Source: Mogibacterium sp.
GTDB lineage: Bacteria > Bacillota > Clostridia > Peptostreptococcales > Anaerovoracaceae
Reading direction: 5' to 3'
DNA: 9,876 nt
Assembly: GCA_017434685.1 (NCBI GenBank)
Contig: JAFREV010000176.1
Location: forward strand, 1 to 9,876
This document shows positions 6,562-9,876 of the stretch, in pieces; position 1 is the first letter of the stretch, and every line of letters starts with the position of its first letter. The notes below the pieces were generated by a model. It was not told where the DNA came from, ran no database searches, and worked only from the letters and a program-made list of their open reading frames with translations. The translations under genes and the position numbers were made by a program.

Positions 6562-8409
6562 ATGGAAGAAAGAGAAAAAGCAAGTTTGCGACAATTTAAG
6601 CGTATGGGAAACCTCAGCTGGCACAAGCTGAAGGAGTACATCCCTGCGATGCTGATGACAAACCTGTCGACTCTGCTGCTGATTTCGGTGGACGGAGTCG
6701 TGGCGGGAAATCTCGTCGGAACAGATGCGCTTGCGTCGATCAACATTTTTTATCCTGTTTCAGTTTTGACGGGAGCCATAACGATGCTGGCCTCAAGCGC
6801 CATCTCGATAAGCCTCGCAACTGCGATGGGTAAAAATGATCAGGCGGAGCTCGATAATGTCAAGGGCATAGCGCTTCGTGCCATGATACTCACGGCGGTC
6901 GTAGCTTCGATCGTGCAGATTCCGGTGGTTTGGCTTGTTGTAAAATCCTACGGTCTGTCAGACGAAATCTTCGCGATGACGATGCAATATGCAGTCGGCA
7001 TAATGCTTTGCACTCCTCTCGGAATAGTATCCGCAGTGGGTACATATCAGCTTCAGATAGCAGGCAAGATGAAAGTGCTGATGAGACTATCTGTGATGGA
7101 GGGCCTGGCAAATCTCCTGTTCGACCTGTTCTTCATGGGAGCTTTGCATATCGGAGTCGCCGGTGCGGGCTTTGGTACTGCATGTGCAAATGTACTGAGA
7201 TGCAGCGTCACTGTAATATATATGATTCGCTGCACGGATATGTACAAGAGCAGAAAAAAGAAAGTCAGCCTGAGAGAGGTGTTGGAACTTCTCGGTGTCG
7301 GAGTGCCAGACAGCACAAACAATCTGATGCTGGCATTTCAGAGCTACCTCATTATGAAAATTATCCTCGTCGCTTTCGGAACTCCGGGCGGAGCCATCAA
7401 AGGAGTAACGAGTCTTTGCTTTAGCATTGCTAACGTACTCGTCAGCGGAGTAAGCGCATCCGTGAGACCTATGATGGGGCTCTATGCCGGCGGCGACGAT
7501 AAAGAAGGTCTCAGAATCCTGATGCGTCAGGGCATGAACCTGGACTTCTTGTTCGGAGCGGCGGCGTTTCTGGTAATAGAGATAAAACCGAACTGGTTCT
7601 ATACTATAAACGGGGTGCATGATATACCGGACGGCGGAGAACTCGCTGTTCGTTTATATGCTCCGATGATACTGATCTGCGGATTTACTATATTGATCAG
7701 GATGTATCTGGCCAACCGCAAAGATTCAAGATATGCAACGATACTGACTATTGTTGGTAATGCCACGATGCCGCTTTACGGCTACATTCTATACAAGATA
7801 GCACCGGCTCCGTTCGTCTTCCTGTCATACCCTCTTACCGAGATTACACTTCTTGCGCTTGCAAGCCTCAGATATAAGTATTGGAGGGATAAGGATCGCA
7901 AAGAGGCAGAAGAAGAAAGAGAAGACAAAGTCCTTTACATGACTGTCAGACCGGAAGATGCCGTCGAAGCATCAAGGGAGATCAGAAAATATGCCGATGG
8001 ACACGGAATAAATCAGAAGATTTCCTACCGAGTTGCGCTTTGTATGGAAGAGATGGTGGCATACGCTCAACAGGCGGAGAAGACAGGCCTAAAAGGCAAA
8101 ATCCATATAGATAAAAAACTTCACGAAGAAATGCACAAACTGAAGGACGATGACGAGAATGTTTCGCAGGCATTGGCGACAATGCTCGGGGATATCGATG
8201 ACTGTGTCAGCGTAGAGATAATGGTGAGGTTCAAAGGAAAGGATGAGGCGGTTTTCGTCGCCATGGACGATGGCAGATGTATAGCGCTGGATAAGAACGA
8301 AGAGACGGACAAACTCATTACCAATAATTATGCTCTGATGCGAAAACTCGCCAAGAGCGTCGAGTACCAATACATACTTAATATGAACTACACGAGATTC
8401 ACTTTCTGA
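6562..8409 (+). CDS. MATE-family transporter fused to an RsbW-like (HATPase) domain
   Basis: 615 residues. Residues about 20-435 form a polytopic membrane domain of the MATE (multidrug and toxin extrusion) type: TNLSTLLLISVDGVVAGNLVG is the typical first helix, and about 12 helices are likely, exporting a cationic or drug-like substrate with Na+ or H+ antiport. A charged linker (KDRKEAEEEREDK, about 440-455) leads to a cytoplasmic domain (455-615) like the GHKL ATPase of anti-sigma factors (HATPase_c_2/RsbW): an N-box-like ALCMEEMVAYA (residues 492-502), a G1-like MDDGRC (Asp569/Asp570) and a closing LNMNYTRFTF typical of such fusions. The canonical N-box Asn is Tyr501, and the second Gly-rich box is NNYAL, so ATP binding may be weak or lost. 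The start has a modest AGAAG at 6548-6552. The substrate is unknown. Confidence 0.88.
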   Translation: MEEREKASLRQFKRMGNLSWHKLKEYIPAMLMTNLSTLLLISVDGVVAGNLVGTDALASINIFYPVSVLTGAITMLASSAISISLATAMGKNDQAELDNVKGIALRAMILTAVVASIVQIPVVWLVVKSYGLSDEIFAMTMQYAVGIMLCTPLGIVSAVGTYQLQIAGKMKVLMRLSVMEGLANLLFDLFFMGALHIGVAGAGFGTACANVLRCSVTVIYMIRCTDMYKSRKKKVSLREVLELLGVGVPDSTNNLMLAFQSYLIMKIILVAFGTPGGAIKGVTSLCFSIANVLVSGVSASVRPMMGLYAGGDDKEGLRILMRQGMNLDFLFGAAAFLVIEIKPNWFYTINGVHDIPDGGELAVRLYAPMILICGFTILIRMYLANRKDSRYATILTIVGNATMPLYGYILYKIAPAPFVFLSYPLTEITLLALASLRYKYWRDKDRKEAEEEREDKVLYMTVRPEDAVEASREIRKYADGHGINQKISYRVALCMEEMVAYAQQAEKTGLKGKIHIDKKLHEEMHKLKDDDENVSQALATMLGDIDDCVSVEIMVRFKGKDEAVFVAMDDGRCIALDKNEETDKLITNNYALMRKLAKSVEYQYILNMNYTRFTF

Positions 8410-8414
8410 TAACG

Positions 8415-9317
8415 ATGAAAATAAAATACTCAAGAGAAGACAAAGTTTTTAATATTCGTAACGATGAGATCCCGTATCTGTCGATAGACATGCTGGATAA
8501 ACTCGGGGTTCCTAACCTGTATACAACAAGGTATGAGTCGTTTGACCCGGAATTGGGAGAGGGCGTCAAGGGTCTTCGCCTCTCGATAATGGATGATGAC
8601 GATATAAACGAAGCGGCACCTGTAGTAATTGCCAACAGAGCGAGGCTTGCAAAACAACTTGGTTCATCCATAGAGATGGAATGCACCACAGACCAGGAAC
8701 ATACGGTTAATGTGCACGTAGTAAAGAAAGAGGATCTCGGGCCATCGTGGCCGGACCCGATGCCGACACACAGACTCTATGTGGACGGCCTTGTCACAGA
8801 CATTCCGGACGTGCTACTGACCGCATACGGTGGAGATTGTCCTACGATATATCTGGCTGATCCCGTGCGCGGAGCTGTCGGAATTGCGCATGCGGGATGG
8901 AAAGGAACATTGAACAGAATCCCTGAGGTCGCTATAGCACAGATGGTAGTCAGATTCGGCTGCAATCCGAATGATATGTACGCAGCGATAGGGCCGGGCA
9001 TCTGCGTGGATTGCTACGAGATGGGAGACGAGATCTACGATGCGTTTGCCGAGAAATGGGGAAAAGGCGACGCAGACCGCCTCCTCAAAAAGTATCCTGC
9101 GACTGATGCTGACGGCAGAGAGATACCGGGCGGCAAATACCATCTCAATCTCAATATCGCAAACAAGATGACGCTTCTAAGAGCGGGCGTACCCGAAGGC
9201 CACATTGCGGTTTCTAATATATGCACTATGTGCAATAAAGGAATCTTCTACTCGTATCGAGCAAGATGTATGGAGAATCACCAGGCGGCTATGATAATAA
9301 ACCGCTTTGACCGTTGA
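8415..9317 (+). CDS. pgeF: PgeF/YlmD-type laccase-domain protein (peptidoglycan editing factor)
   Basis: 300 residues of the multicopper polyphenol oxidoreductase (DUF152/PF02578) family. E. coli YfiH (PgeF) removes muropeptides with L-Ser in place of L-Ala; Firmicute homologues are named YlmD. The metal/catalytic set His-Cys-His can be placed at His96 (QEHTVNVHVV), Cys142 (GGDCPTIYLADP) and His159 (GIAHAGWKGT); the Cys-His spacing of 17 equals that in E. coli (107 and 124). AAIGPGICVDCYEMG and the C-terminal ICTMCNKGIFYSYRARC also fit. Deviations are Thr where Gly usually follows the first His, GDC in place of ADC, about 10 extra residues between His96 and Cys142, and a C-terminus lacking the usual Gly-Arg. 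The gene begins 5 bp after the MATE stop with no strong Shine-Dalgarno, suggesting translational coupling. In many Firmicutes ylmD sits near division genes, which are absent here. Confidence 0.9.
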   Translation: MKIKYSREDKVFNIRNDEIPYLSIDMLDKLGVPNLYTTRYESFDPELGEGVKGLRLSIMDDDDINEAAPVVIANRARLAKQLGSSIEMECTTDQEHTVNVHVVKKEDLGPSWPDPMPTHRLYVDGLVTDIPDVLLTAYGGDCPTIYLADPVRGAVGIAHAGWKGTLNRIPEVAIAQMVVRFGCNPNDMYAAIGPGICVDCYEMGDEIYDAFAEKWGKGDADRLLKKYPATDADGREIPGGKYHLNLNIANKMTLLRAGVPEGHIAVSNICTMCNKGIFYSYRARCMENHQAAMIINRFDR

Positions 9318-9350
9318 TGCGTTTTCACAAAACAGGATGATTGTCAGAAT

Positions 9351-9839
9351 ATGAATTTAATCGTTGCAGTAGATAATAATTGGGGAATAGGAAAAGACGG
9401 CGGACTGCTCGCTCACGTCCCGGGAGATATGAAGTACTTCAGGGAGATGACCACGGGCAAAGTCGTTGTAATGGGCAGAAAGACTCTCGAGTCCATGCCG
9501 GGCAAGAAAGGCCTTCCGAACAGGACCAACTATGTACTGACGACTAAGGAAGACTACGCGGCAGAGGGCTGCAATATAGTTCATTCCGAACAAGGACTCT
9601 TCGATGCGATTTCACAGTACGAGCCTGATGAGGTCTTCCTGATAGGAGGGGCCGCGCTCTATAACGCCTACTATAATCTCTGCGACAAACTGTACATAAC
9701 GAAGATGAACGCGGATCTGGGCGCTGATACATTCATAGTCAATATAGATGAAGATCCGGACTACAAAGTCACATCCGAAAGCGAAGTACATTCGGAAAAC
9801 GGAATAGATTACAAGTTTTGTACTTATACGAAGATATAG
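9351..9839 (+). CDS. folA: Dihydrofolate reductase
   Basis: 162 residues, normal for bacterial DHFR, which reduces dihydrofolate to tetrahydrofolate with NADPH in the cytoplasm and is the trimethoprim target. The family landmarks are clear: LIVAVDNNWGIGKDGGLL at the N-terminus, the substrate acid Asp26 (VPGDMKYFR), the NADPH motifs VVVMGRKTLESMP and GLPNRTNYVLT, EVFLIGGAALYN for the cofactor Gly-Gly pair, and DKLYITKMNADLGADTF near the end. The position equivalent to E. coli Trp22 is Ala21 (LLAHVPGD). AGGA at 9334-9337 is the nearest Shine-Dalgarno, 13 nt from the ATG, which is rather far. It follows pgeF by 33 bp. No thymidylate synthase gene, a frequent partner, lies in the window. Confidence 0.96.
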   Translation: MNLIVAVDNNWGIGKDGGLLAHVPGDMKYFREMTTGKVVVMGRKTLESMPGKKGLPNRTNYVLTTKEDYAAEGCNIVHSEQGLFDAISQYEPDEVFLIGGAALYNAYYNLCDKLYITKMNADLGADTFIVNIDEDPDYKVTSESEVHSENGIDYKFCTYTKI

Positions 9840-9849
9840 AATTAGGAAT

Positions 9850-9876
9850 ATGAGTAAGAGAGATAATAAAAGATAT
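9850..9876 (+). CDS. Start of an unidentified gene, cut by the window end
   Basis: An ATG at 9850 with AGGA at 9844-9847 opens MSKRDNKRY, nine codons that run exactly to the window edge in frame. It starts 11 bp after the folA stop, so it probably belongs to the same operon. The fragment is too short to identify; the N-terminus is basic and hydrophilic. Confidence 0.55.

Noticed and set aside
6930..7424. 164-residue + strand frame inside the MATE gene
   Set aside because: Out-of-frame shadow; the residue pattern is Arg/Ser/Cys-rich and unlike a folded protein.
7087..7620. 177-residue reverse-strand reading frame opposite the MATE gene
   Set aside because: Low-complexity of meaning: no domain, no ribosome site seen, and the + strand gene is unambiguous.
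9320..9334. Small inverted repeat GTTTT-CAC-AAAAC between pgeF and folA
   Set aside because: AT-only weak stem without a T-run after it; neither a terminator nor a clear operator.
1..9876. CRISPR arrays, tRNA or rRNA genes, phage or toxin-antitoxin genes
   Set aside because: No spaced direct repeats, no cloverleaf-like stretch and no large non-coding gap were seen; the longest gene-free stretch is the roughly 100 bp between mrnC and the lipoprotein.

Overview
The window looks like a chromosomal segment of a host-associated Clostridia-type Bacillota. The grounds are a Mini-III ribonuclease gene, a lysine-rich C-terminal surface domain and 'NLP…LT..QK' helical repeats of the kind seen in clostridial surface proteins, a MATE transporter with a fused anti-sigma-like ATPase domain, purine-rich ribosome sites and moderate GC. 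A family such as Anaerovoracaceae (Mogibacterium-like) would fit, but that placement is a low-confidence inference. Every gene reads on the + strand.

Left part (1-5059). The window opens in the last 32 codons of an IS3-family transposase, followed by the right end of that element at about position 140. The element sits inside a very large surface-protein gene, cutting it within a fibronectin type III domain. The 3' part of that gene is open to 5059 and encodes, in order, the rest of the broken Fn3 domain, about eight further Fn3/Ig-like domains, about seven helical repeats of roughly 70 residues, a small His-Trp/CxxC motif, and a very basic Lys-rich terminal domain. No native promoter, signal peptide or convincing start remains here. 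The end of the transposase gene carries an outward-facing promoter-like sequence (CTGACA, 18 bp, TATAAT).

Middle (5075-5513). mrnC (Mini-III RNase, 23S rRNA maturation) starts 15 bp after the giant gene and ends in a clear intrinsic terminator. This unit may depend on readthrough from the interrupted gene or from the IS.

Right part (5530-9876). A probable promoter starts a second, tightly packed unit: a lipoprotein of unknown function, a MATE transporter fused to a degenerate RsbW-like ATPase domain, a PgeF/YlmD-type multicopper-oxidase-fold protein (peptidoglycan editing), dihydrofolate reductase (folA), and the first nine codons of another gene cut by the window edge. Spacings are 5-33 bp with no terminator visible between genes, so an operon is likely.

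I see no RNA genes, CRISPR arrays or phage genes. The items most worth a second look are the IS insertion with its embedded outward promoter, the MATE-ATPase fusion that has lost its N-box Asn, and the terminal architecture of the giant surface protein. None of these clearly amounts to a wholly new system.
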